64,000 nucleotides of DNA from Bacillota bacterium (GCA_009711825.1 VEMY01000010.1:62001-126000), one strand, 5' to 3'; positions 41,448-51,257 are shown, numbered from the stretch's first letter. Made by a program: numbers and translations. The notes: generated from the letters alone by a model not told the origin.

Positions 41448-42515
41448 CTAAGCCAATTCAATTAAATTTTTCGGGGCGGAAGTCAATATCCGGCAGCCCG
41501 TTTCGGTAACGACAACAATATCTTCAATCCGCACACCGCCCCAGCCCGGCAAATATATTCCTGGCTCAACGGTGACGGCATTGTTTACCTGCAATGTATG
41601 GGTGGATGCGGGACTGAGGGTTGGCAGTTCATGGACTGCGAGGCCGACTCCGTGGCCAAGGCCATGGCCGAAATTATCGCCGTATCCCCGTTCGCTAATC
41701 AGATTCCGGGCCAGGGCATCGGCGTCGGCGCCGGTGAGCCCGGGGCGAATCCCGTCGATTGCCGCCAGTTGGGCATCGAGCACCGTATGATATATCTCCC
41801 GCTGCCGCTCATCCGCCTTGCCAAGCACAACAGTGCGCGTGATGTCAGAGCAGTACCCCTGATAAACACAGCCGAAATCCATTTTAACAAACTCGCCTGC
41901 CCGCAACACCTTTTCGCTGGCAACGCCGTGGGGAAGCGCCGACCGGGGGCCGGAGGCAACTATAATCTCAAACGAGGCGCCAGCTGCACCCTGGGCCTGC
42001 ATATAATGTTCTAATTCCAGCGCCACTGCCCGTTCGGTCAGACCCGGTTTGAGCACATCCAATATGTAGTTGAAGGCCTCATCGGCAATCCGCACTGCTT
42101 CCGCAAGCAGTTCAATTTCCGATCCATCCTTTTCACTGCGCAGCTCCAGAACGACATTGTCCTGGGCCACCAGTTGGATGTCGGAAAGGGCTGTTTCCAT
42201 CTTTTGAAACTGTCCGACTGTCAGATGGTCCTTTTCAAATCCCAGCTTTCTGATGCCCAGTTTGGTCAAAACCTGCTGCAGGTCTGTAGACAACATCTCG
42301 CGACCGGCCTGAACGATTTCAAAGCCGGGCACCTGCTCAGTTGCCTGCTCCACATAGCGAAAATCGGTCATAAATACCGGCTTGCCGCTGCGGGGCACCA
42401 CAGCTATACCCGCCGAGCCGGTAAAGCCGGTAAGCCAGCGCCGGTTCTCAGCCTGCATAACCATCATACCGTCCACATCAGCCATTAAATTTTGCAGCTT
42501 CTTATAACGCTCCAT
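41448..42515 (-). CDS. M24 family Xaa-Pro aminopeptidase
   Basis: This 355-residue metallopeptidase has an N-terminal creatinase-like domain (about residues 1-125) and a C-terminal pita-bread domain. The metal ligands are visible as KMDFGCVYQGYCSDITR near 210-226 (two Asp), GHGLGHGVGLAVHELP near 285-300 (His), and VEPGIYLPGWGGVRIEDIV near 317-335 (two Glu). It removes N-terminal residues before proline, completing peptide breakdown. Its stop is 12 bases before efp, and it starts 3 bases after aroQ. Confidence 0.93.
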   Translation of the reverse strand: MERYKKLQNLMADVDGMMVMQAENRRWLTGFTGSAGIAVVPRSGKPVFMTDFRYVEQATEQVPGFEIVQAGREMLSTDLQQVLTKLGIRKLGFEKDHLTVGQFQKMETALSDIQLVAQDNVVLELRSEKDGSEIELLAEAVRIADEAFNYILDVLKPGLTERAVALELEHYMQAQGAAGASFEIIVASGPRSALPHGVASEKVLRAGEFVKMDFGCVYQGYCSDITRTVVLGKADERQREIYHTVLDAQLAAIDGIRPGLTGADADALARNLISERGYGDNFGHGLGHGVGLAVHELPTLSPASTHTLQVNNAVTVEPGIYLPGWGGVRIEDIVVVTETGCRILTSAPKNLIELA

Positions 42516-42518
42516 TTA

Positions 42519-42959
42519 TTATTCGCTCCCCTCAATAATTTCAGTCAGCGTTTCTAGGGCCAGACGGTAACCGCGCCAGCCCAGCCCGGCTATCAAACCG
42601 TGACAACGGGCGGCCACCGGCAGCGTATGACGCTCCGGCTCCCGGGCGAAAACATTGGTCAAATGTACTTCCACCACCGGCACCGTCAAGGCGCTAACGG
42701 CATCGGCAATCGCAAGACTGTAATGCCCAAAGGCGCCGGGATTGAGGACAACCCCCCGGGCGTCATCTTCGGCTGCTTGCAGAAAATCGATAATCCGCCC
42801 CTCACAATTGGCTTGGCGAAACACCAATTCCAGCTTGCGCCCGGCAGCCCAGTCCATCAGTTTGTCATTCACCGCCTCCAGAGAAAGATCACCGTAAACA
42901 GCCACTTCCCTCCGGCCAAGCCAGTTTAAATTTGGACCGTTGATCACCCAAAAACGCAT
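42519..42959 (-). CDS. aroQ: 3-dehydroquinate dehydratase, type II
   Basis: This 146-residue enzyme dehydrates 3-dehydroquinate in the shikimate pathway. The catalytic Tyr is in RREVAVYGDLS near residue 22. The LNPGAFGHYSLAIADAV segment near 71-87 carries substrate-binding Asn and His, and the catalytic His is in VEVHLTNVFAREP near 99. The active-site loop reads RREVAVYG rather than the usual RREPEIYG, which is a modest variation. It is the first gene behind a good sigma-A promoter (42999-43027) and is followed by the aminopeptidase and efp. Confidence 0.94.
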   Translation of the reverse strand: MRFWVINGPNLNWLGRREVAVYGDLSLEAVNDKLMDWAAGRKLELVFRQANCEGRIIDFLQAAEDDARGVVLNPGAFGHYSLAIADAVSALTVPVVEVHLTNVFAREPERHTLPVAARCHGLIAGLGWRGYRLALETLTEIIEGSE

Positions 42960-42998
42960 CGCAAAAACCCTTCCTGTTTTCAGCTTCCATCTTCTCTA

Positions 42999-43027
42999 AG
43001 TATACGCCATCTCTCCTTGCCTGTAAA
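42999..43027 (-). promoter_or_regulatory. Sigma-A promoter of the aroQ operon
   Basis: On the minus strand TTTACA (43022-43027) and TATACT (42999-43004) are exactly 17 bases apart, each one mismatch from consensus. The leader to the aroQ ATG would be about 33 bases. It drives aroQ, the aminopeptidase, efp and the CD1247-like gene. Confidence 0.75.
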
Positions 43028-43054
43028 TTCCAATATTCCCACCGGGAAAAAATA

Positions 43055-43084
43055 TTGTTATTAAGACCAGATGTTTGCTATACT
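43055..43084 (+). promoter_or_regulatory. Sigma-A promoter of the aminotransferase-reductase fusion gene
   Basis: TTGTTA (43055-43060) and TATACT (43079-43084) are 18 bases apart on the plus strand. It faces away from the aroQ promoter across a 28-base gap. The leader to the ATG at 43230 would be about 140 bases, long enough for a regulatory element, but I see no known one. Confidence 0.65.
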
Positions 43085-43229
43085 AATAAATATCTGAGCA
43101 CAATCTTGTGCACATCGCGTTTTTAAACTCCGAAGGTGTTTAAAATACGCTTCCTTAAACCGTGGTCTGCTTCTTTTTATAGGCGACTCAATTGCAGATT
43201 AGGTGTCACAAAACACTGGAGGGAATTAC

Positions 43230-45806
43230 ATGGGCAATTTCAAGCGACACATCAACCCCTGGCTGGGTGAAATGCTGGAACATCTACATATGAATCTGGA
43301 CTATGAAAAGGGTGAAGGTAGTTTTTTGTATGCCAAGGGCAAAGCGTATTTGGATTGCGTGTCCGCCTACGGCGCCCTTCCCTTCGGCCATAACCCGCCG
43401 GAAATTTGGGCCGCCCTGGAAAAAGTGCGCTCCACCGCCAGGCCAAACTTTATGCAACCCTCGGCGCTAACGCCGGCAGCCGAGCTGGCAGAGCGCCTGC
43501 TTTCCCTCGCGCCTCCCGGCCTGGATTATGTGACTTTCACCAACAGCGGCGCCGAGGCCGTTGAAGCGGCTATAAAACTCGCCCGCTCGGCCACAGGTAG
43601 AAATAAAATCCTCACCACCAGCAATAGTTTTCATGGCAAAACCCTGGGCGCCCTCTCGGCCACCGGTAAAGAATCTTATCAAGCGGCCTTTGGCGCTCCG
43701 GTCCCCGGCTTCGATTACATCCCTTTCGGCGATTCCCATGCGCTTGCCGCATACCTGGAGGCCGACAGTGGGAAGCCGGCAGCGTTTATTGTGGAGCCGG
43801 TGCAGGGTGAAGGCGGCGTTGTACTACCGCCTGCGGGCTACCTAAAAGCTGTGCGTGAGCTCTGCAGCAAACATCAGGTTGTGTTAATTGTTGATGAGAT
43901 TCAAACCGGACTGGGCCGCACCGGCCGCTTGTTTGCTTGCGAAACGGAGGCTATTACTCCCGATGTGCTGCTTTTGGCCAAAGCCCTAGGCGGCGGGCTG
44001 ATGCCCATCGGCGCAGTCTTGAGCAAGAAAGACTTCTATTCCAGTGAATATGGACTTAAACATTCTTCTACATTCGCCGGCGGCACTTTGGCCTGTGAGG
44101 CGGGCATTGCAGTCTTGGAGCTGTTGACTGCCGATGGCCAGGCAATGGTAAAAAAAGCAGCCGAAACAGGCGCCTGGCTCCACCAGCGTCTAGAGGTACT
44201 CACTGCCCCCTATGATTTTGTTACTGTCCGGGGACGGGGACTGATGCTGGGCCTGGAGTTCAACATCGACAGAAACACCCATCCCCATTGCCTGCTTGGC
44301 AATTTGGCGGAACAGCAGCTTTTGACGCCGCTGGTCTCCAGCCATCTCCTGAATCAACATCAGGTGCGGGTGGCGCCAACACTAAACGGCGCCAATGTTA
44401 TCCGCATCCAGCCCCCGTTGACAATAACAGAAACAGAAGCAGAGCAGCTTTTGACAGCTCTTGAACAGACATTGCACCTTTTGGACCAGGGCGATACCGG
44501 CGCGCTGCTCAGCCCGCTGTTGGCCGATGGCAGCCCCACCCGGCTACCCCGCAAGCGTATCCCCCGTCAGCCCCAGATTCCGCGGGGCCGCAAATTTGCT
44601 TTTCTGCTCCATCCCCTGGCTGCCAACAGTTTTTCAGAGTTCGACGCCAGCCTCGGGCAGTTAAAACCCGAACAATTGGATGTCCTGATTCAGGACTGGC
44701 AGTCGGAACTATCGCCCTTTGTAATCGGCGAAGCGCCAATTCAATCGGCCGCCGGCGTCAGCGCCACTTGTCAGTTTATCAACATCCCAGCAACGGCTAA
44801 ACAGTTGATGGAAATGAATCCGGAAGCCAGTCTCGCCCTGGTGCGCCAAGGCGTAGAACTGGCCCGGGAGCAGGGCGCGGAGCTGGTGGGCCTGGGCGCC
44901 TTCACCTCGGTTGTCACCTGGGGCGGCATGCGGGTCCGGGATGTGGGTGTGCCTTTGACCACCGGCAACAGCTATACGGTGGCCACCGCCGGCGAGGCCG
45001 TGCTCCAGGCCCTGGAGCGGCTGGGCATTTTGCCCCAGCGAACAACGGCGGCGGTGGTTGGCGCGTCTGGCTCCATCGGTAGCGCCCTTTCCCACCTGCT
45101 GGCCGAATCGGTGGGTCACTTGGTGCTACTGGGCAACCCGTCCAATCCCCAACGCAGCCGTCAACGCCTGCAGGCAGTGGCAGACTCCATTTGCCGTCAC
45201 TTGCTGACAGAAGCGCCAGACAGTGCCATTGGCCAGATGCTCCGCAGACTACAGCCGCCGGCTACAACAGCCGATGACGACACGTTTACCAAGTTCTTTG
45301 TGGATGCTGCCAAGAATATTCCCATCACCATCAGCGTCGATGCCGACGCCTCCCTGCCCCGGGCCGACGTCGTGGCCACCGCAACCAATTCGGTCAGCGA
45401 GTTGGTGACCCCGGGCAATGTGAAATTCGGCGCCGTTGTCTGCGATCTTTCACGGCCAGCCAATGTCAGTCGGGAAATCAAACGCCTGCGTCCCGATGTG
45501 CTTGTCATCGATGGCGGCGTGGTCGAACTCTGGCAGCGCCCGGATCTTGGGTGGAATTTCGGGTTTGAGCAGGGCCTGGGTTATGCTTGCATGGCAGAAA
45601 CCATGCTGCTGGCTCTTGAAGGCCATCTCCAGCACACCAGCATCGGCAGCAACATTCCCATGGAGACCGTGCTGATGATGCGCAAGCTGGCCCAAAAACA
45701 CGGTTTTCGGGTCGCAGATTTACGCAGCTTCGACAAGCCGCTTTCTGAAGCCGATTGGCAGCGGGTTGTCCGTGCCCGCAACGGTCATTCCAAAAAGGTA
45801 AATTGA
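43230..45806 (+). CDS. Fusion of class III aminotransferase and acyl-ACP-reductase-like domain
   Basis: This 858-residue protein has two catalytic halves. Residues 1-425 are a fold-type I class III aminotransferase: TNSGAEAVEAAIKLAR near 104-119, VDEIQTGLGRTGR near 221-233 with the PLP Asp222, and AKALGGGLMPIGA near 250-262 with the Schiff-base Lys251. Residues about 460-850 resemble cyanobacterial fatty acyl-ACP reductase: GLGAFTSVVTWGG near 554, LTTGNSYTVATAG near 576, the Rossmann turn GASGSIGSAL at 611-620, and ACMAETMLLALE near 786 with a Cys at the position of the reductase nucleophile. The likely reaction is acyl thioester to aldehyde to amine, or the reverse; this is inference. The ATG at 43230 follows GGAGGG. 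It is the only plus-strand gene. Confidence 0.85.
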   Translation: MGNFKRHINPWLGEMLEHLHMNLDYEKGEGSFLYAKGKAYLDCVSAYGALPFGHNPPEIWAALEKVRSTARPNFMQPSALTPAAELAERLLSLAPPGLDYVTFTNSGAEAVEAAIKLARSATGRNKILTTSNSFHGKTLGALSATGKESYQAAFGAPVPGFDYIPFGDSHALAAYLEADSGKPAAFIVEPVQGEGGVVLPPAGYLKAVRELCSKHQVVLIVDEIQTGLGRTGRLFACETEAITPDVLLLAKALGGGLMPIGAVLSKKDFYSSEYGLKHSSTFAGGTLACEAGIAVLELLTADGQAMVKKAAETGAWLHQRLEVLTAPYDFVTVRGRGLMLGLEFNIDRNTHPHCLLGNLAEQQLLTPLVSSHLLNQHQVRVAPTLNGANVIRIQPPLTITETEAEQLLTALEQTLHLLDQGDTGALLSPLLADGSPTRLPRKRIPRQPQIPRGRKFAFLLHPLAANSFSEFDASLGQLKPEQLDVLIQDWQSELSPFVIGEAPIQSAAGVSATCQFINIPATAKQLMEMNPEASLALVRQGVELAREQGAELVGLGAFTSVVTWGGMRVRDVGVPLTTGNSYTVATAGEAVLQALERLGILPQRTTAAVVGASGSIGSALSHLLAESVGHLVLLGNPSNPQRSRQRLQAVADSICRHLLTEAPDSAIGQMLRRLQPPATTADDDTFTKFFVDAAKNIPITISVDADASLPRADVVATATNSVSELVTPGNVKFGAVVCDLSRPANVSREIKRLRPDVLVIDGGVVELWQRPDLGWNFGFEQGLGYACMAETMLLALEGHLQHTSIGSNIPMETVLMMRKLAQKHGFRVADLRSFDKPLSEADWQRVVRARNGHSKKVN

Positions 45807-45812
45807 TTACCC

Positions 45813-45837
45813 TAGCCCTGCCCTGCAGGGCTATTTT
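45813..45837 (+). terminator. Terminator of the fusion gene
   Basis: A perfect 9-bp stem TAGCCCTGC/GCAGGGCTA (45813-45821 and 45825-45833) has a 3-base loop followed by TTTT on the plus strand. It lies 7 bases after the stop codon. Confidence 0.88.
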
Positions 45838-46538
45838 GTATCCGGATTCAGACCGTCGTCCTCCAGGTCATAATAAAGGTGGCCACGGGAATCAATCTGG
45901 GCCAAAACTACTTCATCCAAATCCGCCACTCCCTGATCCTGGAGCTTGCTGCGCAGCCAGGCTTCGGTGACCCCCAATTCCTTCAGGCGGTGACGGATTA
46001 TCTTTCCCTCGCTGATCACCACCACCGGCAGGTTTTCCCGCTTCACATCCAGCCCCAGGTGCTCCGGCCGCAGGGGCTGATATTCGGCCTTCTGCAGAAC
46101 GCTCAAATGGCCGTCGGTCTCAAGCAGCGCATATTCAACCTGGTCGAGACTGAACACACCTTTGTTGCGCAACTGGGCCATCAGGTCGTCGCTGTTATAA
46201 CGAATCCGGGCCATGTTCCGCTCCAGAAGTTTTCCCTTGTACACAACCAACGTCGCTTCTCCCTCAGTCCATTTGCGAAAATACATGATCTTTAGGGCAA
46301 GCCAGCTATTTAAGATCGCCACCGCCGTCCACACCCCGATCGCCGTCAGAGGGTAGACCAGCGGCAAATCGGGATCGGTGGAGGCAGCTGCAGCGATTGA
46401 TCCAATTGTGATGCCGACAATGAAGTCAAAAAAGTTCAGCTGGGAGATCACCTTTTTTCCCAACAGGCGTGTCATCAGCACAAGCAAATAAAAGGCCAGC
46501 ACCGAGCGTATCAGAACATCAAAAATCAGGGCCATCAC
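45831..46538 (-). CDS. DUF421 family membrane protein (YetF-like)
   Basis: This 235-residue protein has three membrane helices at the N terminus (about residues 5-22, 40-55 and 62-82). The family signature LLGKKVISQLNFFDFIVGIT lies near 25-44. A soluble YetF-type domain (about 95-225) follows, with YNSDDLMAQLRNKGVFSLDQ and LGVTEAWLRSKLQDQGVADL segments. It converges with the fusion gene, and its stop codon overlaps the edge of that gene's terminator. The first codons are GTG-ATG; either may be used. The function of the family is unclear (spore-related in some Bacillus members). Confidence 0.9.
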   Translation of the reverse strand: MMALIFDVLIRSVLAFYLLVLMTRLLGKKVISQLNFFDFIVGITIGSIAAAASTDPDLPLVYPLTAIGVWTAVAILNSWLALKIMYFRKWTEGEATLVVYKGKLLERNMARIRYNSDDLMAQLRNKGVFSLDQVEYALLETDGHLSVLQKAEYQPLRPEHLGLDVKRENLPVVVISEGKIIRHRLKELGVTEAWLRSKLQDQGVADLDEVVLAQIDSRGHLYYDLEDDGLNPDTK

Positions 46539-46572
46539 CTCTCAATTCTAGTTTACCCGAGGTGGCAAATAT

Positions 46573-46602
46573 AAAAACCGGAGTCAGTTGACTCCGGTTT
46601 TT
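46573..46602 (-). terminator. Terminator of the glycine cleavage operon
   Basis: A stem of 13 pairs including the A/T ends (AAAAACCGGAGTC with GACTCCGGTTTTT) has an AGTT loop and T runs in both directions. It sits 3 bases after the lpdA stop, and could also act on plus-strand transcripts. Confidence 0.92.
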
Positions 46603-46604
46603 GC

Positions 46605-47978
46605 TTACCGCCCCTGAAAATGTAAATAACCGCCGGCGAGGCCATGGGCGGCTTCCGCCACCGCTTCCGCCAAAGTGGGGTGAGCGTGGATGATGCCGGC
46701 CAATTCTTCGCATGTGATTCCCTTGGCGACCGCCACTGTCGCTTCGGCAATCAAATCAGAAGCGTGGGGACCGATAATGTGGACGCCGAGGATTTTGCCG
46801 TCGGCGGCGGCCACCATCTTGACAATTCCCTCTTTATCGCCCTGGGCCAGGGCTTTACCGTTGGCGGCAAAGGGGAACTTTGCTACCTTGTATTCCAGGC
46901 CCTGCTCCTTGACCTCCGCTTCGCTCAAGCCAACACTGGCAACCTCCGGCAGGGTGAAAACACAGGATGGCACCGCTGTATAGTCCATTTCTGCCCTATG
47001 ACCCATTGCATTCTCAGCAGCGACAATTCCCTCCATCGAAGCGACATGGGCAAGCATGGCGCCGCCCACGCAGTCGCCAATTGCCCAAACTCCGGGCACA
47101 CTGGTGGCCATGGTCTTGTCCACGACAATCCCGCTCCGTTCGTATCCGATTCCGAGACCATCGAGGTCGATGCCGCCATAGTTGGGCATGCGGCCGGCGG
47201 CCAGCAGAACCTGCTCCACCGTTACCTGCTGATTGCCCCGCTTGCCTTCTAGCTCCACCTTGAGGCCGCCACTGCCGGACTCAATGCTAGATACCTTGGT
47301 GCCGGTGTGGATTTTGACCCCGGCCTTGCGCAGGCAAACCGAGAGCCGCCGCCCCAACTCGCTGTCCAAAGTGGACAGAAGACCGGGCAGCATCTCCACC
47401 AGCGTAACATCGACGCCAAAGGAGCTCATTATCGAGGCAAATTCCACTCCAACCACGCCGCCGCCCAGCACCAACAACGACTGGGGCAGCTGCTCGCTGT
47501 GGAGGATTGCGTCGGTGTCCACGACCCCGGGGCTGTCAATGCCGGGAATCGGCGGCTTGCCCTGGGCAGAACCGGTGGCGATGATTACTGCCTTGGCTTC
47601 CTCCTCCCTGGCGCCGAGGCGCACTTTACCAGGCGCCAAAAGTTCGGCCTTTTCGTTGACAACTTCAATCTCATTGCCCTCCATCAGGCCGTGAATCCCC
47701 TGAACCAAAGTCTTGACCACTCCATCGCGATGGCTGGCAACGGCACTGAAATCCAGCTTCAGTCCTTCAAAGCTGAGGCCAAATTGTTCTCCTTCCCGGG
47801 CTTCGGAATATAGCTTGGCCGAATGGTACATAGCCTTGGTGGGAATACAACCCCGGTTGAGACAAGTTCCGCCCAGCTCACCGGCCTCGGCCAGAAGCAC
47901 GCGGCCGCCTAACTGGGCTGCCCGGATTGCGGCCACATAGCCGCCGGGACCACCGCCAATGACTATTAAATCATACAT
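46605..47978 (-). CDS. lpdA: Dihydrolipoyl dehydrogenase
   Basis: This 457-residue flavoprotein reoxidises the dihydrolipoyl arm of GcvH with NAD. The FAD site is VIGGGPGGYVAAIRAAQLGG near residues 6-25, and the redox disulfide is in LGGTCLNRGCIPTKAM near 36-51. The NAD site is VLGGGVVGVEFASIMSSFGV near 171-190, and the C-terminal HAHPTLAEAVAEAA near 434-447 holds the active His and Glu. I start at the ATG at 47978, 8 bases after GGAAAGG; a TTG nine codons upstream precedes that site. As the last gene of the gcv operon it is the L-protein. Confidence 0.95.
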   Translation of the reverse strand: MYDLIVIGGGPGGYVAAIRAAQLGGRVLLAEAGELGGTCLNRGCIPTKAMYHSAKLYSEAREGEQFGLSFEGLKLDFSAVASHRDGVVKTLVQGIHGLMEGNEIEVVNEKAELLAPGKVRLGAREEEAKAVIIATGSAQGKPPIPGIDSPGVVDTDAILHSEQLPQSLLVLGGGVVGVEFASIMSSFGVDVTLVEMLPGLLSTLDSELGRRLSVCLRKAGVKIHTGTKVSSIESGSGGLKVELEGKRGNQQVTVEQVLLAAGRMPNYGGIDLDGLGIGYERSGIVVDKTMATSVPGVWAIGDCVGGAMLAHVASMEGIVAAENAMGHRAEMDYTAVPSCVFTLPEVASVGLSEAEVKEQGLEYKVAKFPFAANGKALAQGDKEGIVKMVAAADGKILGVHIIGPHASDLIAEATVAVAKGITCEELAGIIHAHPTLAEAVAEAAHGLAGGYLHFQGR

Positions 47979-48030
47979 AGAATCAACCTTTCCTTTCTTC
48001 CTCAATACTGGTAAGAGATATAGTTATATA

Positions 48031-48053
48031 GCCCGACCCCTCAGGGGCCGGGC
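48031..48053 (-). terminator. GC-rich hairpin between gcvPB and lpdA
   Basis: The arms GCCCGACCCC (48031-48040) and GGGGCCGGGC (48044-48053) form a strong stem with one A-C mismatch and a TCA loop. No T run follows, so it is more likely an mRNA-stability or partial-attenuation hairpin than a full terminator. Confidence 0.4.
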
Positions 48054-48063
48054 GTAACTATGT

Positions 48064-49524
48064 CTATTCCTGCTTCTGCCACCGCACCACCGGACTGCGG
48101 GCAGCGCCCACTTCGTCCAGCCGCGTAACCGGGGTGGAGTGGGGGGCGCCGGTCACTTGTTCCGGCTGCTCCCGGGCTTCCCTGGCAATCTGGCGCATCA
48201 CTTCGATGAAGTAATCCAGGGTTTCCTTGCCCTCGGTTTCGGTGGGTTCGATCATCATCGCTTCCTCGATGATCAAGGGGAAGTAAATTGTCGGTGGATG
48301 AACGCCGAAGTCCAGCAGCCGCTTGGCAATATCCAAGGTCTTGACTCCCTGGTGCTTTTGGAGTTTGCCGGAAAGCACAAACTCGTGCATGCAGTAGCGT
48401 TTATAATCCAGATGATAATCGGAGATCAACTGGCTCTGGAGATAGTTGGCGTTGAGGACAGCGTCCTCGCTCACAGCCCGCAGGCCCTCGCCGCCCATGG
48501 TGCGGATATAGGTGTAGGCACGCACGTTCACCGCGAAGTTGCCATAGAAGCCGTGGACTTTGCCGATGGACTGGGGTATGTCGTAATCAAACCGGAATTG
48601 ATCCCCGTCCTTCTTGATCCGGGGCTTGGGCAGGAAAGGAACTAGTTTTTCCTTCACACCCACCGGTCCAGACCCTGGTCCGCCGCCGCCATGGGGGGTG
48701 GAGAATGTCTTGTGCAGATTGAGGTGTACGACATCAAAACCGGTGTCCCCAGGGCGGACAATGCCCATGATTGCGTTGGCGTTGGCGCCGTCATAATAGA
48801 GCAGGCCGCCAGCTTCGTGGACAACAGCGGCAATTTCTGAGATCTGCTGATCAAAGAGACCCAAAGTATTTGGGTTGGTGAGCATCAATGCCGCAACTTG
48901 GTCATCGATCTTAGAGCGGAGATCGTCGAGACAGACACAACCGTCGCAGTCGGACTCCACTTCAACAACCTGCATGCCGGCCAGAGCGGCGCTGGCGGGG
49001 TTGGTGCCGTGGGCAGAGTCAGGAACCAGGACCTTGGTCCGCTTGTCATCACCCCGGCTCTGATGGTAGGCCGCAATCAGCTTCAAACCAACAAATTCAC
49101 CATGGGCGCCGGCCACAGGCTGCAAGGTAACGGCATCCATGCCCGTTATCTCCGCCAGATACTGCTCCAGGTTATACATCATTTCCAGGGCGCCCTGGCT
49201 GCAGCTTTCCGGCGCCAGGGGATGGAGCCGGGCAAATCCAGGCAGACGACTCATATCTTCGTTGAGCTTGGGATTGTATTTCATGGTGCAGGAACCCAGG
49301 GGATAAAACCCGGAGTCCACACTGTGATTCAAAGATGAAAGCTTGACATAGTGCCTAATCACATCGCCTTCGCTCACCTCGGGCAGAGCCGGCGGTTCGC
49401 TGCGCAGCTGATCGGCAGGCAGCAAGTCGGTCAGGGGGTGCTGATCCACGTCCAGTTCCGGTAAGGAATATCCGGTGCGACCGGGGACAGAGCGTTCAAA
49501 AATCAGGGGAACCGGATGTTTCAT
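48064..49524 (-). CDS. gcvPB: Glycine dehydrogenase (decarboxylating), subunit 2
   Basis: This 486-residue C-terminal half of the split P-protein decarboxylates glycine using PLP and passes the aminomethyl group to lipoyl-GcvH. The PLP Lys is in [20 protein letters not shown] near residues 265-284. The [17 protein letters not shown] motif near 81-97 and MTGMDAV-type [12 protein letters not shown] near 138 are conserved. It starts at the last base of gcvPA (ATGA-type overlap at 49524), so the halves are made together, as usual in Firmicutes with the split form. Confidence 0.96.
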   Translation of the reverse strand: MKHPVPLIFERSVPGRTGYSLPELDVDQHPLTDLLPADQLRSEPPALPEVSEGDVIRHYVKLSSLNHSVDSGFYPLGSCTMKYNPKLNEDMSRLPGFARLHPLAPESCSQGALEMMYNLEQYLAEITGMDAVTLQPVAGAHGEFVGLKLIAAYHQSRGDDKRTKVLVPDSAHGTNPASAALAGMQVVEVESDCDGCVCLDDLRSKIDDQVAALMLTNPNTLGLFDQQISEIAAVVHEAGGLLYYDGANANAIMGIVRPGDTGFDVVHLNLHKTFSTPHGGGGPGSGPVGVKEKLVPFLPKPRIKKDGDQFRFDYDIPQSIGKVHGFYGNFAVNVRAYTYIRTMGGEGLRAVSEDAVLNANYLQSQLISDYHLDYKRYCMHEFVLSGKLQKHQGVKTLDIAKRLLDFGVHPPTIYFPLIIEEAMMIEPTETEGKETLDYFIEVMRQIAREAREQPEQVTGAPHSTPVTRLDEVGAARSPVVRWQKQE

Positions 49525-50867
49525 TACGCAAGCACCTCCTGTAAAGCGTTTTTGTAGGCGAGAATTTCTTCACGGGTGCGCTTCTCGGTAACCGCCACCA
49601 GCAGGCAATCGGCCATATCCGGATAGAAGCGGCCTAGGTCAACACCAGCATAAATTCCCTTTTCCAGCAGCGAGTCAATTACGCCTGCCGCTGGTTTGGG
49701 AAGTTTGAGCACAAACTCTTTGAACATCGGCCCCGCAAAGGCAGACTCCACTCCCGGCACTGCTGTCAACTGCTCTTTTGCCCAATTGGCCTTGAGCAGC
49801 GATTGCTTTGCCACCTCCTGGAGACCGGCCGGTCCCATCAGGCTGAGGTAAACGGATGCAGCCAGTGCACAGAGCGCCTGGTTGGAACAGATGTTGGAAG
49901 TTGCCTTTTCCCGGCGAATATGCTGCTCTCTTGTTTGGAGGGTGAGCACAAAGCCGCGCCGGCCTTCGGTATCGGTGGTCTGGCCCACTACCCGGCCGGG
50001 GATCCGGCGGGTGAGTTTGCTGCTGACGCCCATGAAGCCCAGGAGCGGTCCGCCAAAATTCTGGCCCAGGCCCAAACCTTGGCCTTCACCGATGACGATA
50101 TCGGCGCCTAGCTTGGCGGGAGCTTCCAGCACGCCAAGACTGATGGGATCGGCTGTGACCACAAACAATGCTTTGTGGTTGGCAAGCTCTTTGCCCAGAG
50201 CCGGCAAGTCTTCCAGATTGCCAAAGAAGTTGGGGGATTGAACCATGAGTGCCGCAGTATCTTTGTCCAGCTCTTTAGCTAGGGTTTGCTGGCAAAGCCG
50301 GCCATCTTTGGCGGGGATGATTACCACTTCCGCATCGAGACCGTCCATAGAGGTCGTCAATACCTGACGATACCAGGGATGCATGGTCTCGGCCACCAGC
50401 AGCTTGCGCTTGCGGGTGGTGTTCAGGGCGATAATTGCCGCCTCCGACTGGGCGGTGGCCCCGTCATAGAGGGAAGCATTGGATACATCAGCGCCGGTCA
50501 GTTCGCAAATCATGGACTGGTATTCAAAAATTGCCTGTAACGTACCTTGGCTGACTTCGGGCTGATAGGGTGTATACGCTGTATAGAACTCAGAGCGTGT
50601 GAGAATATGGTTGATTGCCGAAGGAGTAAAGTGGTCATAAACACCGCCGCCGAGGAAATTTACAGCGCTGATGTTGTTCTTTGCTGCCAGCGACTCCATA
50701 TGGGTGACCAAAGCCGGTTCCGCCATTGGATGGGGCAGGTTATGGTCGCGCTTAAAGCGCAGCTTGCCGGGGATATCGGCAAACAAATCCTCGATTTTTT
50801 CCACCCCGATGGCCGCCAGCATCTCCCGACGTTGTTCCGGAGTATTGGGAAGATAGCGTTTTGCCAT
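49524..50867 (-). CDS. gcvPA: Glycine dehydrogenase (decarboxylating), subunit 1
   Basis: This 447-residue N-terminal half of the split P-protein begins [39 protein letters not shown] lies near residues 95-114 and [20 protein letters not shown] near 302-321, both diagnostic. It has the aminotransferase-like fold without the PLP Lys, which is in subunit 2. It follows gcvH by 3 bases and overlaps gcvPB by one base. It is part of the glycine cleavage system that yields methylene-THF, CO2, ammonia and NADH. Confidence 0.96.
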   Translation of the reverse strand: MAKRYLPNTPEQRREMLAAIGVEKIEDLFADIPGKLRFKRDHNLPHPMAEPALVTHMESLAAKNNISAVNFLGGGVYDHFTPSAINHILTRSEFYTAYTPYQPEVSQGTLQAIFEYQSMICELTGADVSNASLYDGATAQSEAAIIALNTTRKRKLLVAETMHPWYRQVLTTSMDGLDAEVVIIPAKDGRLCQQTLAKELDKDTAALMVQSPNFFGNLEDLPALGKELANHKALFVVTADPISLGVLEAPAKLGADIVIGEGQGLGLGQNFGGPLLGFMGVSSKLTRRIPGRVVGQTTDTEGRRGFVLTLQTREQHIRREKATSNICSNQALCALAASVYLSLMGPAGLQEVAKQSLLKANWAKEQLTAVPGVESAFAGPMFKEFVLKLPKPAAGVIDSLLEKGIYAGVDLGRFYPDMADCLLVAVTEKRTREEILAYKNALQEVLA

Positions 50868-50870
50868 GCG

Positions 50871-51257
50871 CTACTCCTGTTCAGCGACAAACTGGCTGTA
50901 TTCTTCAGGGGTCATCAGGCCTTCGATGGCCTCTACATCCTCAACTTCAAAAACGACCATCCAGCCGTTGCCATAGGGCTCGCTGTTGACAAGCGCGGGT
51001 TCATCCAGCAAATCTTCGTTAATTTCAGCGACAACACCTGTCAGCGGTGAGTAGACGTCAGCGGCGGCCTTAACTGATTCCAGAACTGCAAAGCTGTCGC
51101 CTGTGCCAATCTCATCATCCACATCCGGCAACTCGACAAATACAATGTCGCCCAACTGCTCCTGAGCATAGTCAGTGACGCCTACGGTAACCCTGTTGCC
51201 TTCGATTTTTACCCATTCATGCTCCTTGGTGTACTTCAGTTCTTGATGAATGTTCAT
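50871..51257 (-). CDS. gcvH: Glycine cleavage system H protein
   Basis: This 128-residue lipoyl carrier has the lipoyl Lys in FAVLESVKAAADVYSPLTG near residues 57-75. It starts with YTKEHEWVKIEGNRVTVGVT and carries LPDVDDEIGTGD, all standard H-protein features. It shuttles the aminomethyl group between the P, T and L proteins. The stop of gcvT directly precedes its ATG, with GAGGC upstream. Confidence 0.97.
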   Translation of the reverse strand: MNIHQELKYTKEHEWVKIEGNRVTVGVTDYAQEQLGDIVFVELPDVDDEIGTGDSFAVLESVKAAADVYSPLTGVVAEINEDLLDEPALVNSEPYGNGWMVVFEVEDVEAIEGLMTPEEYSQFVAEQE

